Shown here piece after piece: positions 8,951-16,997 of a DNA stretch of 21,247 nt (the first letter of the stretch is position 1; each line of letters opens with the position of its first letter). Made by a program: the position numbers and the translations under genes. The notes below the pieces were generated by a model that saw nothing but the letters and a program-made list of their open reading frames with translations, searched no databases and was not told where the DNA came from. Source of the DNA: Oscillospiraceae bacterium (lineage in GTDB: Bacteria; Bacillota; Clostridia; Oscillospirales; Ruminococcaceae); contig JAEDMD010000008.1 of the NCBI GenBank assembly GCA_016303195.1, forward strand, positions 1-21,247, read 5' to 3'.

Positions 8951-9607
8951 TTATGTGTTATTATTATTTAATATATATTTTACTATATCTTCCGCTTTTT
9001 CTGCTATCTTATCCGCTCCTGCATTCTCCAATTCCGCTCTCCCTCTGAATCCCCATGCACAGCCGATAACGTGAATACCTGCATTTATGCCTGTCTGAAC
9101 ATCAACATTGCTGTCTCCTATCATCCATACCTCATTTCCCTCATCGGGCAATTCAGCCAGTATCTCCGAAATAATAGCCGTATCTGGCTTTTTCGGACGG
9201 TATTCAACTCCGCCAAGTATCTTCACAAATTCCGCATCAGGCAGGAGTTTAGCAATTATCTTCTTAGCCGCATCCTCAGGCTTATTCGTTGCAACTGCCA
9301 GTTTTACGCCGTTTTTGCCAAGTGTATCAATGACCTCGCCAATGCCGTCGTACAAAACGGTATTGTCAAGGAGATGGACATTGTAATATTCCTTGAACAG
9401 TCCGTGAAGCTGTTCTGTAAGGTCTTTATGACCATCGGGGAGCGCCCTTTCACACAGCTTCATTGCGCCGTTTCCGACGAACTGCTTGTATTCGGGAATG
9501 GTATGTGTCGGAAATCCCAGCACCTCCAGTCCGTAGTCAACAGCAGCGCCGAGGTCTGCAATGGTATTGGCGATAGTGCCGTCAAGGTCAAAAATTGCGG
9601 TTTTCAT
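8951..9607 (-). CDS. HAD-family phosphatase, phosphoglycolate-phosphatase-like
   Basis: A 218-aa HAD-superfamily hydrolase with a helical cap. Motif I is FDLDGT (Asp7 nucleophile, Asp9), motif II ends in Thr107 of AVATNKP, motif III is the lysine of KKPDT (about 140), and motif IV is GDSNVDV (Asp165, Asp169). The general shape, DLDGTIANTIADLGAAVDYGL..., is that of Gph/PgmB-like phosphatases; the substrate cannot be assigned. The start has AAAGGAG 8 bases upstream. It follows tgt by 26 bases in the same direction and is the last gene of the minus-strand cluster. Confidence 0.9.
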   Translation of the reverse strand: MKTAIFDLDGTIANTIADLGAAVDYGLEVLGFPTHTIPEYKQFVGNGAMKLCERALPDGHKDLTEQLHGLFKEYYNVHLLDNTVLYDGIGEVIDTLGKNGVKLAVATNKPEDAAKKIIAKLLPDAEFVKILGGVEYRPKKPDTAIISEILAELPDEGNEVWMIGDSNVDVQTGINAGIHVIGCAWGFRGRAELENAGADKIAEKAEDIVKYILNNNNT

Positions 9608-9633
9608 CAGGGTTCTCCTTTCGGTATTTCCTT

Positions 9634-10788
<1,155 letters not shown>

Positions 10789-10839
10789 TTAATTCGGATT
10801 TAATAATTATATTGCTGGCCGTTCGATATTGCCTGCTCC

Positions 10840-11208
10840 TCAATCTATGTCGAACACCTTTGAAGTGTCGGGATTACGGCTTTCAACACGGCCGTAGAAA
10901 CCGATGAGTTTCTTTTTAGCATTTCTGATGGCAAGCATATACATATCATGGTTGTTTACATCGTCATGGAGAGCGAAAACGTGGTTGTTCTTTTCATCCT
11001 CCTTGAACCATTCAAGTGTCATAGTGACCTTGCTCATCATTTCTTCATCGAGGAAAGTGTGCAGATGCTTTCCCGTCATTTCGCCTGCTTTCTTGTAATA
11101 CTCGATAGCAGACGGATTGACGTAGATTATCTTGTAATCGAGGTCGCATATAACTATCGGGTCTTCTTCAGTGTCAACGATACCTTTGAAAAATTCTGTC
11201 ATGTCCAT
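10840..11208 (-). CDS. Small single-domain PAS protein
   Basis: A 122-aa protein consisting of one PAS-like domain and nothing else: an N-terminal helix with DPIVICDLDYKIIYVNPSAIEYY (the typical PAS opening), GKHLHTFLDEEMMSKV, and the later beta strands around HDMYMLAIRNAKKKLIGFYGRV. There is no histidine kinase, GGDEF or DNA-binding part, so it may bind a ligand and act through a partner protein. The start is supported by AAGGAG 10 bases upstream. It lies between the queA side and tgt, 66 bases before tgt, and is a paralogue of the disrupted frame at 11429-11812. Ligand and role are unknown. Confidence 0.8.
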   Translation of the reverse strand: MDMTEFFKGIVDTEEDPIVICDLDYKIIYVNPSAIEYYKKAGEMTGKHLHTFLDEEMMSKVTMTLEWFKEDEKNNHVFALHDDVNNHDMYMLAIRNAKKKLIGFYGRVESRNPDTSKVFDID

Positions 11209-11242
11209 GTCGCAATTGCTCCTTTATTTTTATTCTTTTAAT

Positions 11243-11459
11243 TTGTTTCGCATATGGTGCAGTTTCAGAACCTGTCCACATAGGGTGAATGTACGGATTA
11301 TCAGGCATAATTTTGTCGGTGACAAGGCAAAAATCCGCCGACGGGCTGTCGCCCTTCAAGGATTTTTAACGCAGTAACCGGCAAAATTTGACGAAAAGAC
11401 GTGCATGAATCCCTATGTGGACAGGTTCTCAGTCTATTGTTTCATATGGTGCGGCTTCA
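11243..11459. repeat. Imperfect 22-24-base direct repeat bracketing the palindromic element
   Basis: TTGTTTCGCATATGGTGCAG and TTTC (11243-11266) on the left resemble TTGTTTCATATGGTGCGGCTTC (11438-11459) on the right, with a 2-base gap and two substitutions. The right copy codes for the C-terminal EAAPYET of the PAS pseudogene; the left copy would code for ETAPY in the same orientation. The left copy may therefore be the tail of a third, lost PAS gene. Confidence 0.55.
11267..11429. mobile_element. MITE-like palindromic element with terminal inverted repeats
   Basis: A 163-base unit with perfect 19-base terminal inverted repeats, AGAACCTGTCCACATAGGG, and further imperfect pairing inward (GTGAATGTACG against CGTGCATGAAT; AATTTTGTCGGT against ACCGGCAAAATT; AAAATCC against GGATTTT). 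Nearly the whole element can fold into one long hairpin. No open frame is inside. Its right end touches the stop codon of the PAS pseudogene: the TGA (11429-11431 read on the minus strand) takes its last base from the element. This is the structure of a non-autonomous transposon; no clear short target duplication was found beside the ends. Confidence 0.7.
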
Positions 11460-11812
11460 TCATTGATGCGTGACCTGTGACGGCTGCAAAATCCGATAAG
11501 CTCACCGTTTTCATCTCTCATGGCGCACATATATATGTCTGTGTTGTTGCGCTTGTCTCTGACAGCAAGTATACAGTCATGGGAAACATCCTCCTTGAAC
11601 CATTCAATGACCATATCCACCTTGCTTTGTGCTTCCTCGTCCATGAATACATTCAGCGAACGTCCAACAAGGTCATATCCGCCGTATTTGCTTTATTTCT
11701 CAGCGGCAAGTTTGTTGATGTATCTTATTCTGAAGTCCATGCTGCAAATGACCAGCGGAAATTCCTCTGAATCGGCATAGGCTTTAAGCAGTGAATTCTC
11801 AATATTTTTCAT
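11429..11812 (-). pseudogene. PAS-domain protein gene with an in-frame TAA
   Basis: From ATG at 11812 (AGGAG upstream) the frame reads MKNIENSLLKAYADSEEFPL, then VICSMDFRIRYINKLAAEK, and stops at TAA (11693-11695, codon 40). The same frame then continues without another stop, SKYGGYDLVGRSLNVFMDEEAQ and on, to TGA at 11429-11431, with clear similarity to the neighbouring PAS protein across the break (D.KI.Y.N...A...; F.DEE.QSKV..; EWFKED). One base change of a TAT or TAC tyrosine codon would explain it. The downstream part could be restarted at an internal ATG (11644), but half of the PAS fold would be missing. The start lies 28 bases after queA. Confidence 0.85.
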
Positions 11813-11840
11813 TTAGTTTCCCTCTCCTGATATTGTGCCG

Positions 11841-12872
11841 TTAAAGTATGCACATACTGTCACCAAAACTGAAAAATCTGTATTTTTCCTCTACGGCAGT
11901 TTTGTATGCGTTCATTGTGTTATCGTATCCCATGAAAGCGGACACAAGCATGATGAGTGTGCTTTCGGGAAGGTGAAAATTAGTGATAAGTCCGTCGATG
12001 CATTTGAATTCATAGGAAGGATAGATGAAAATGTCAGTGTATCCTTCACGCTCGGAAATATTGCCGTAAAAAGTAGCAACGCTTTCGAGAGTGCGGCAGG
12101 TAGTCGTACCGACAGCGATGACCCGTCCGCCCTTAGCCTTAGTCTCGTTGATGAGGTCGGCGGTTTCTTTCGGCAGGTGGTAGTGTTCGCTGTGCATTTT
12201 ATGGTCGAGAACATTGTCCTCCTTGACGGGGCGGAAAGTGCCGAGACCCACATGAAGTGTCACGAAAGCAGTCTTTATGCCCTTTGCACGAAGCTCATCC
12301 AGCATTTCGGGAGTGAAGTGCAGACCTGCTGTCGGAGCGGCGGCTGAACCGAGTTCACGGGAATAAACTGTCTGATAGCGTTCCTTGTTTTCCAGCTTTT
12401 CCTTTATGTAAGGCGGCAGGGGCATTTGTCCCACATCTTCAAGGGCGGTGAAGAAATTTCCCTCACATTCAAACTGAACGATGCGGTTTCCGTCATCCTT
12501 CACCTCCATGACCTCAGCAACGAGCCTTCCTCCGCCGAAGCTGAATTTAGTGCCGACTTTGGCTTTTTTTCCCGGACGGCAGATTATCTCCCACAGCTTA
12601 TCGCCTTTCTGTTCAAGGAGCAGGAATTCGATAAAGGTCTGATTTCCGACCTTTTCGCCGTAGAGCCTTGCAGGGATGACACGGGAATCATTCATTACCA
12701 GCAAGTCACCTTCTTTCAGATGCTCGCATAGATTATAGAAGTGATCGTGTGATATTGCCCCTGTTTTACGGTCAACGCACATCATACGTGAAGCGTTTCT
12801 CGGTTCAACAGGATGCTGAGCGATCAGCTCCTCAGGAAGATCATAGTAAAAATCAGACTTTAATAATTCCAT
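11841..12872 (-). CDS. queA: S-adenosylmethionine:tRNA ribosyltransferase-isomerase
   Basis: Transfers and isomerises the ribosyl part of SAM onto preQ1-modified tRNA to give epoxyqueuosine, in the cytoplasm. The 343-aa product shows the conserved opening [20 protein letters not shown] with SRMM, the middle [24 protein letters not shown] followed by HSEHYH, and the C-terminal [17 protein letters not shown]. The start at 12872 was chosen from AAAGGAG 9-10 bases upstream and family length; the 19 residues of the longer frame come from repeat sequence. It is the first gene of the minus-strand queA-PAS-PAS-tgt-HAD cluster, and its upstream region is made of tandem repeats rather than an obvious promoter. 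Confidence 0.96.
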   Translation of the reverse strand: MELLKSDFYYDLPEELIAQHPVEPRNASRMMCVDRKTGAISHDHFYNLCEHLKEGDLLVMNDSRVIPARLYGEKVGNQTFIEFLLLEQKGDKLWEIICRPGKKAKVGTKFSFGGGRLVAEVMEVKDDGNRIVQFECEGNFFTALEDVGQMPLPPYIKEKLENKERYQTVYSRELGSAAAPTAGLHFTPEMLDELRAKGIKTAFVTLHVGLGTFRPVKEDNVLDHKMHSEHYHLPKETADLINETKAKGGRVIAVGTTTCRTLESVATFYGNISEREGYTDIFIYPSYEFKCIDGLITNFHLPESTLIMLVSAFMGYDNTMNAYKTAVEEKYRFFSFGDSMCIL

Positions 12873-12891
12873 TAAGTCAAACTCCTTTATT

Positions 12892-13072
12892 ATAATTCGT
12901 AATTCGTAATGCGTAATTGCGGTGTCCACTTCGTGGACGAATTAAAATATAATTCGTAATTCGTAATGCGTAATTGTGGTGTCCACTTCGTGGACGAATC
13001 AAAATATAATTCGTAATTCGTAATGCGTAATTCATAATTCCGGTGTCCATTTCGTGGACGAATTAAAAAAAT
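12892..13072. repeat. Three tandem 57-base units of the heptamer/hairpin repeat
   Basis: Units begin at 12892, 12949 and 13006, exactly 57 bases apart. Each has a tail ATAATTCGTAATTCGTAATG (then CGTAATT) and a hairpin head GTGTCCACTTCGTGGACGAA (then TTAAAA). Copies 1 and 2 differ at only a few positions; copy 3 has a 7-base insertion and one change in the hairpin loop side. They fill the space just upstream of queA on its strand and upstream of the asd promoter on the other. Spacing is constant and the units contain no unique spacers, so this is not CRISPR. Confidence 0.9.
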
Positions 13073-13177
13073 AATTATGAATTATTTAAATCCGTCAGCG
13101 TTAGCTGACACAATAATTACGCATTACGCATTACGCATTACGCATTAAGTATTACGCATTACGCATTACGAATTTTT
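13073..13177. repeat. Inverted heptamer array with hairpin, upstream of the asd promoter
   Basis: A hairpin GTCAGC-GTTA-GCTGAC (13094-13109) is followed by a run of ATTACGC heptamers (13115-13177), the reverse complement of the GCGTAAT units at 12892-13072. Together the two blocks face each other and form a large inverted arrangement between the divergent queA and asd genes. Confidence 0.8.
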
Positions 13178-13186
13178 AAAAATCTA

Positions 13187-13215
13187 TTGACAACGCAAAG
13201 TGAAAGTGCTATTAT
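13187..13215 (+). promoter_or_regulatory. Sigma-A promoter of the lysine operon
   Basis: A perfect TTGACA (13187-13192), a 17-base spacer and TATTAT (13210-13215) preceded by TGC, an extended -10. Transcription should begin near 13222, placing the riboswitch at the very 5' end of the mRNA. Confidence 0.8.
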
Positions 13216-13222
13216 AAATACA

Positions 13223-13385
13223 AGGTAGAGGTGCGGCTGAGATGAGTACCTGTGCATGGGATGACCCGTCCGATGATGTACAGCGAAAGGTGATGCCGCC
13301 GAAGAAACGTTTTTGGTAAACTCGTTTCTGGCTGCGGGCTGAATAAGTTTGTGGCTGTCATCATGCTTTGATGGAGAGCTATCGG
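13223..13385 (+). promoter_or_regulatory. Lysine riboswitch (L box)
   Basis: The leader carries the conserved L-box blocks in order: GGTAGAGGTGCG, GATGAGTA, GAAAGGTGATGCCGCCGAAG, CTGGCTGCGGGCTGAATAAG, TGGCTGTCATCA and GGAGAGCTATC. GGTAG and CTATC pair as helix P1. Known L boxes bind lysine and favour termination; here an attenuator hairpin lies about 50 bases downstream, before asd. This fits control of the lysine/diaminopimelate genes that follow. Ends are approximate. Confidence 0.92.
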
Positions 13386-13433
13386 CATACAGCGCCGCCT
13401 GATATGTCAACATTTCTATTATAACGCATGATG

Positions 13434-13464
13434 AACCAGTTTGCAACTGGTTTTTATTATTTTT
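13434..13464 (+). terminator. Attenuator terminator of the lysine riboswitch
   Basis: AACCAGTT-TGC-AACTGGTT followed by TTTATTATTTTT: an 8-bp stem with a U-rich tract, between the aptamer and asd. It is the expected expression platform: with lysine bound the terminator would form and asd-dapA-dapB mRNA would stop here. The competing antiterminator was not worked out. Confidence 0.85.
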
Positions 13465-13494
13465 GTGTAAATTTTTATTGAAGGAGTATTTTTT

Positions 13495-14574
13495 ATGAAA
13501 CAGTACAACGTAGGCATCATCGGTGCAACAGGCATGGTTGGTCAGAGATTCGCAACTCTGCTCGAAAACCATCCGTGGTTCAACGTAAAAGTACTTGCCG
13601 CTTCACCAAGAAGCGCAGGTCAGACATATGAGCAGGCAGCAGGCAGCAGATGGAAGATGGCTGTTCCAATGCCCGAAGCTATGAAGGATATGGTACTTCT
13701 TGATGCAACAAACGATATCGAGAAGATCGCTTCAATGGTAGATTTCTGCTTCTGTGCAGTTGATATGAAGAAGGATGAGATCAAGGCTCTCGAAGAAGCA
13801 TACGCAAAGGCTGAGTGTCCTATCGTTTCCAATAACTCCGCACACAGATTCACACCCGATGTTCCTATGGTAGTGCCTGAGATCAACCCCGATCACATCG
13901 AGATCATCAAGGCTCAGAGAGAGCGTCTCGGCACAAAGAGAGGCTTCATCGCAGTAAAGTCAAACTGCTCCATCCAGAGCTATGTTCCTGCACTCCACCC
14001 ACTGAGAAAGTTCGGTCTGAAGAACGTTCTGGCTTGTACATATCAGGCTATCTCAGGTGCAGGCAAGAATTTCGAGACATGGCCTGAAATGGTAGATAAC
14101 CTCATCCCTTACATCGGAGGCGAGGAAGAAAAGTCCGAGCAGGAGCCGCTGAAGGTATGGGGCGAGATCAAGGGCAGTGAGATCGTAAAGGCAACAACTC
14201 CCAACATCACAACACAGTGCCTCCGTGTACCTGTTTCAGACGGTCACACAGCCGCAGTATTCGTATCATTCGAGAACAAGCCATCCAAGGAGGAGATACT
14301 TGACCTCTGGAAGAACTTCAAGGGCGTTCCGCAGGAGCTTGAACTCCCAAGTGCACCAAAGCAGTTCATCCACTATTTCGAGGAGAACGACCGTCCGCAG
14401 GCTAAGCTGGACAGAAACCTCGAAGGCGGTATGGCTGTATCAACAGGCAGACTCCGTGAAGATACACAGTACGACTACAAGTTCGTATGCCTTTCACACA
14501 ACACTCTCAGAGGTGCAGCAGGCGGCGGTGTCCTCCTCGCAGAACTTCTTGCTGCTAAGGGATATTTTGATTAA
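13495..14574 (+). CDS. asd: Aspartate-semialdehyde dehydrogenase
   Basis: Reduces aspartyl phosphate to aspartate semialdehyde with NADPH, the branch point to lysine/diaminopimelate, threonine and methionine. The 359-aa product has the dinucleotide motif GIIGATGMVGQRF at residues 7-19, the catalytic Cys158 in VKSNCSIQSYVPAL, the AISGAGK motif, and a probable acid/base His251 in VSDGHTAAV. The SNCSIQ context and length point to the archaeal/fungal-like ASADH subgroup rather than the E. coli one, judged from memory of the motifs. AAGGAG precedes the ATG. The TAA stop coincides with the start of a heptamer repeat. It is the first structural gene after the lysine riboswitch. Confidence 0.96.
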   Translation: MKQYNVGIIGATGMVGQRFATLLENHPWFNVKVLAASPRSAGQTYEQAAGSRWKMAVPMPEAMKDMVLLDATNDIEKIASMVDFCFCAVDMKKDEIKALEEAYAKAECPIVSNNSAHRFTPDVPMVVPEINPDHIEIIKAQRERLGTKRGFIAVKSNCSIQSYVPALHPLRKFGLKNVLACTYQAISGAGKNFETWPEMVDNLIPYIGGEEEKSEQEPLKVWGEIKGSEIVKATTPNITTQCLRVPVSDGHTAAVFVSFENKPSKEEILDLWKNFKGVPQELELPSAPKQFIHYFEENDRPQAKLDRNLEGGMAVSTGRLREDTQYDYKFVCLSHNTLRGAAGGGVLLAELLAAKGYFD

Positions 14575-14607
14575 TGCGTAATTCGTAATGCGTAATGCGT
14601 AATTAAT
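14571..14607 (+). repeat. Heptamer array at the asd stop / S23 gene start
   Basis: Thirty-seven bases made of TAATGCG and TAATTCG units ending AATTAAT, starting within the asd stop codon and ending immediately before the ATG of the four-helix-bundle gene. The identical 37 bases occur at 16930-16966, where a hairpin head follows instead of a gene. Confidence 0.9.
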
Positions 14608-14955
14608 ATGAGGAATAATCCAATTGTTGAGAAAAGCAAAAAATTTGCATTAAGAATTATAAAATTATATAAGTATCTCATTACTGAAAAAAGGGAGTAT
14701 GTTTTATCAAAACAAATACTCCGATGTGGCACGAGTATTGGTGCTAATGTTAAGGAAGCAATAAGAGGTCAGAGTAAAGCCGATTTTTATGCAAAAATGA
14801 ATATTGCTCTTAAAGAGGCAAGCGAAACAGAATATTGGCTTGAATTATTGCATGAAAGTGATTACATTGAATTTTCACATTTTCAAAGTATATATGATGA
14901 TTGTCAGGAATTGTTAAAGATTCTTATGGCAATTACTAAAACTCAGAATTCGTAA
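14608..14955 (+). CDS. Four-helix-bundle protein, S23/IVP family (TIGR02436-like)
   Basis: A 115-aa, all-helical protein matching the S23 family (23S rRNA intervening-sequence protein, relatives of the Avd accessory protein of diversity-generating retroelements). Recognisable blocks are VEKSKKFALRIIKLYKYL, LSKQILRCGTSIGANVKEAI, GQSKADFYAKMNIALKEASE and TEYWLELL. The biochemical role is unknown; basic pentameric bundles that bind nucleic acid are known for Avd. The gene is more AT-rich than asd and dapA on either side. It has no usable ribosome binding site; the ATG directly follows the heptamer array, so it may depend on asd translation. Its last codons and stop (AAT TCG TAA) are themselves a heptamer unit. 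Insertion into the asd-dapA operon is the simplest reading. Confidence 0.9.
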   Translation: MRNNPIVEKSKKFALRIIKLYKYLITEKREYVLSKQILRCGTSIGANVKEAIRGQSKADFYAKMNIALKEASETEYWLELLHESDYIEFSHFQSIYDDCQELLKILMAITKTQNS

Positions 14956-15020
14956 TGTTATTGTAGTGCATGATGTGTATAATTACGCATTACGCATTAC
15001 GCATTACGCATTACGCATTA
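14945..15020. repeat. Heptamer sequence at the S23 gene end and inverted array before dapA
   Basis: AATTCGTAATG at the end of the S23 gene supplies its stop codon. After a 24-base unique piece comes a 40-base run of ATTACGC units (14981-15020), the reverse complement of the array in front of the S23 gene. The gene is thus enclosed by inverted heptamer arrays. The array ends 7 bases before the dapA ribosome binding site. Confidence 0.85.
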
Positions 15021-15038
15021 AACGAAAGGATTGAGTGT

Positions 15039-15929
15039 ATGAAGAATACCATTTTCACAGGCGCAGGAATCGCTATTATCACTCCGTTCAACGCCGATGG
15101 TTCTATAAATTATGACGAGCTGGGAAGAATTATTGATGACCAGATCGAAAAGGGCACTGATGCTATCATTATCTGCGGTACAACAGGCGAATCCGCTACA
15201 ATGACAGATGACGAGCATCGTGACTGCATCAAGTTCGCAGTAAAGCACGTTAACGGCAGAGTTCCTGTTATCGCAGGTGCAGGAAGCAACGATACACGCT
15301 ATGCTGTTGAGCTTTCAAAGGAGGCTGAGGCTTTCGGCGCTGACGCTCTCCTCCACGTAACTCCTTACTACAACAAGGCTACACAGAAGGGACTTGTCGC
15401 TCACTTTACTGCTGTTGCAGATGCGGTAAACATCCCGATAATCCTCTACAACGTTCCAAGCAGAACAGGATGCGGATTCGATGTTGCAACAGTAAAGGAG
15501 CTGGCTAAGCATAAGAACATCGCCGCTATCAAGGAAGCAAGCGGCAACATCAGCTACGCTGCAAAGCTGGCGGCTGCCTGCGGTGATGATATCGACATTT
15601 ACAGCGGCAACGATGATATGGTAGTTCCTATCATGTCTCTGGGCGGCAAGGGCGTTATTTCCGTTGCTTCACACGTTATACCAAAGGAAATGCACGATAT
15701 GGTACAGCTTTGCCTTGACAACAATTTCGCCGAGGCTCAGAAGATACAGCTTGAATATCTCGACCTCATCAACGATCTGTTCATGGAGGTAAATCCTATC
15801 CCTGTAAAGGAAGCTATGAACATGATAGGCTGGAATGCAGGCCCTTGCAGACTTCCTCTCTGCGATATGACCGACGAGCATAAGGCTAAGATGAAGGAAT
15901 GCCTTGCAAAGCACAACCTCATCAAGTAA
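15039..15929 (+). CDS. dapA: 4-hydroxy-tetrahydrodipicolinate synthase
   Basis: Condenses pyruvate and aspartate semialdehyde, the first committed step to diaminopimelate and lysine. The 296-aa product is of normal length and shows GTTGES with Thr48/Thr49, YYNKATQKGL with Tyr111, LYNVPSRTG with Tyr137, the Schiff-base Lys165 in IAAIKEASGN, and YSGNDD. The start at 15039 was chosen from GAAAGGA upstream and from homology; the longer frame's extra residues (ITHYALRITHYALN) are just translated ATTACGC repeats. It lies in the riboswitch-controlled operon, separated from asd by the S23 insertion. Confidence 0.97.
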   Translation: MKNTIFTGAGIAIITPFNADGSINYDELGRIIDDQIEKGTDAIIICGTTGESATMTDDEHRDCIKFAVKHVNGRVPVIAGAGSNDTRYAVELSKEAEAFGADALLHVTPYYNKATQKGLVAHFTAVADAVNIPIILYNVPSRTGCGFDVATVKELAKHKNIAAIKEASGNISYAAKLAAACGDDIDIYSGNDDMVVPIMSLGGKGVISVASHVIPKEMHDMVQLCLDNNFAEAQKIQLEYLDLINDLFMEVNPIPVKEAMNMIGWNAGPCRLPLCDMTDEHKAKMKECLAKHNLIK

Positions 15930-15947
15930 CAAGCTGACGGCAGCTTG
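15930..15947 (+). repeat. Perfect hairpin right after the dapA stop
   Basis: CAAGCTG-ACGG-CAGCTTG begins at the base after the dapA TAA. There is no U-tract, so it may be an mRNA 3'-end or processing hairpin rather than a terminator; dapB follows 190 bases later. Nothing else was recognised up to 16029. Confidence 0.6.
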
Positions 15948-16029
15948 ACCCCGATCACGAATCGCTCGCAAGCTCGCTTACTTTGTACGTAAAGCATAAT
16001 CTGCTTTCGCTCAAATCACTTTTATGGTA

Positions 16030-16104
16030 TTGTAGGGGCGGATATCATCCGCCCTTGACGATATAAAGCGTAATATTACGGGCGGATATTATCCGCCCCT
16101 ACAA
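16030..16104. repeat. TTGTAGGGG inverted-arm repeat before dapB
   Basis: Left arm TTGTAGGGGCGGATATCATC and right arm GATATTATCCGCCCCTACAA face each other over about 30 bases, and each arm has its own internal palindrome around GGGCGGATAT. This is the same architecture as the repeats around the HD gene, with a different core. Confidence 0.8.
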
Positions 16105-16135
16105 GTTTAAAATTAAAAGCAAAGGAGAAAGAAAA

Positions 16136-16885
16136 ATGATCAATATTGCAATATGCGGTGCTAACGGCAAAATGGGCAAGAATATCTATAACTGCGTCCT
16201 TGAGCGTGACGATTGTCAGGTAGTTGCAGGTATAGATATCTACACCAAGGAATATGCAGATTTCCCCATCGTGGAAAAGCCTGCCGATCTGCCTGTAAAG
16301 CCCGATGTTATCATAGATTTCTCAAATCCTGCCGGACTTGACGCTCTGCTTGAATACTGCCTTTCCACAGGTACTCCTCTCGTTATCGGCTCAACAGGCT
16401 ACAGTGATGAGCAGATAGCAAAGATAAAGGCTGCCGCTCAGCAGATACCTGTTTTCTTCACATTCAATATGTCACTGGGAATCAATCTCCTTGTACAGCT
16501 TGCAAAGAAAGCCGCATCCGTACTTGGCGACCAGTTCGATATCGAGATAGTTGAGAAGCACCACAACCAGAAGATAGACGCACCGAGCGGTACAGCTATC
16601 ATGCTTGCAAACGCTATCAACGAGACACTTGACAACTCAAAGCATTACGTTTATGACCGTCACTCACGCCGTCAGAAGCGTGAGAAGTCCGAGATAGGAA
16701 TGCACGCTATCCGTGGCGGCACTATCGTAGGCGAGCATGACGTAATTTTTGCAGGCCATGATGAAGTTATCACACTTTCACATTCTGCCGCTTCCAAGAG
16801 CGTTTTCGCAGAGGGTGCGATAAATGCGGCTGTATTCCTCAAGGATAAGCCTGCCGGACTTTATGATATGTCACTTTTAGTATAA
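16136..16885 (+). CDS. dapB: 4-hydroxy-tetrahydrodipicolinate reductase
   Basis: NAD(P)H-dependent reductase acting directly after DapA. The 249-aa product has GANGKMGKNI as the dinucleotide loop (residues 8-17), the DFSNPAG and IGSTGYS motifs of the nucleotide domain, FNMSLGINLL, and the active-site signature EKHHNQKIDAPSGTA with His142/His143 and Lys146. It is shorter than the E. coli enzyme, as usual in Firmicutes. AAAGGAG lies 8 bases upstream of the ATG. It is the third lysine-pathway gene in order and is probably cotranscribed with asd and dapA, although a long hairpin repeat lies in front of it. Confidence 0.96.
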   Translation: MINIAICGANGKMGKNIYNCVLERDDCQVVAGIDIYTKEYADFPIVEKPADLPVKPDVIIDFSNPAGLDALLEYCLSTGTPLVIGSTGYSDEQIAKIKAAAQQIPVFFTFNMSLGINLLVQLAKKAASVLGDQFDIEIVEKHHNQKIDAPSGTAIMLANAINETLDNSKHYVYDRHSRRQKREKSEIGMHAIRGGTIVGEHDVIFAGHDEVITLSHSAASKSVFAEGAINAAVFLKDKPAGLYDMSLLV

Positions 16886-16929
16886 GACAGTTTCCACTGA
16901 TATGTTCTGCGTGTCAGGGGGATTATTGT

Positions 16930-16996
16930 TTAATGCGTAATTCGTAATGCGTAATGCGTAATTAATGTGTCCCCTGACGGGGACGGATCGAAATGA
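16930..16996. repeat. Heptamer-tail/hairpin-head repeat downstream of dapB
   Basis: The tail at 16930-16966 is identical over 37 bases to the array in front of the S23 gene. Here it is followed by the hairpin GTCCCC-TGAC-GGGGAC (16969-16984) and GGATCGAAAT. This is a gene-less member of the same repeat family, located 45 bases after dapB. Confidence 0.85.
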
Positions 16997-16997
16997 A

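Noticed and set aside
11693..11695. Programmed readthrough of the TAA in the PAS frame
   Set aside because: No recoding signal was seen, TAA ends many normal genes here, and a single nonsense change is simpler.
12889..12894. TATAAT on the minus strand as the queA promoter
   Set aside because: It directly adjoins the ribosome binding site, so the RNA would start inside or after it, and no -35 is present; it arises from repeat sequence.
12892..13177. CRISPR array
   Set aside because: The repeats are tandem 57-base units without unique spacers, the rest is heptamer runs, and no cas gene is present.
13159..13572. 137-aa minus-strand open frame over the riboswitch
   Set aside because: Covers the asd promoter, the lysine riboswitch, the attenuator and the asd start; structured RNA explains this region better.
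14970..15038. N-terminal extension of DapA
   Set aside because: The added residues ITHYALRITHYALN are translated ATTACGC repeats; the ribosome binding site and homology support the start at 15039.
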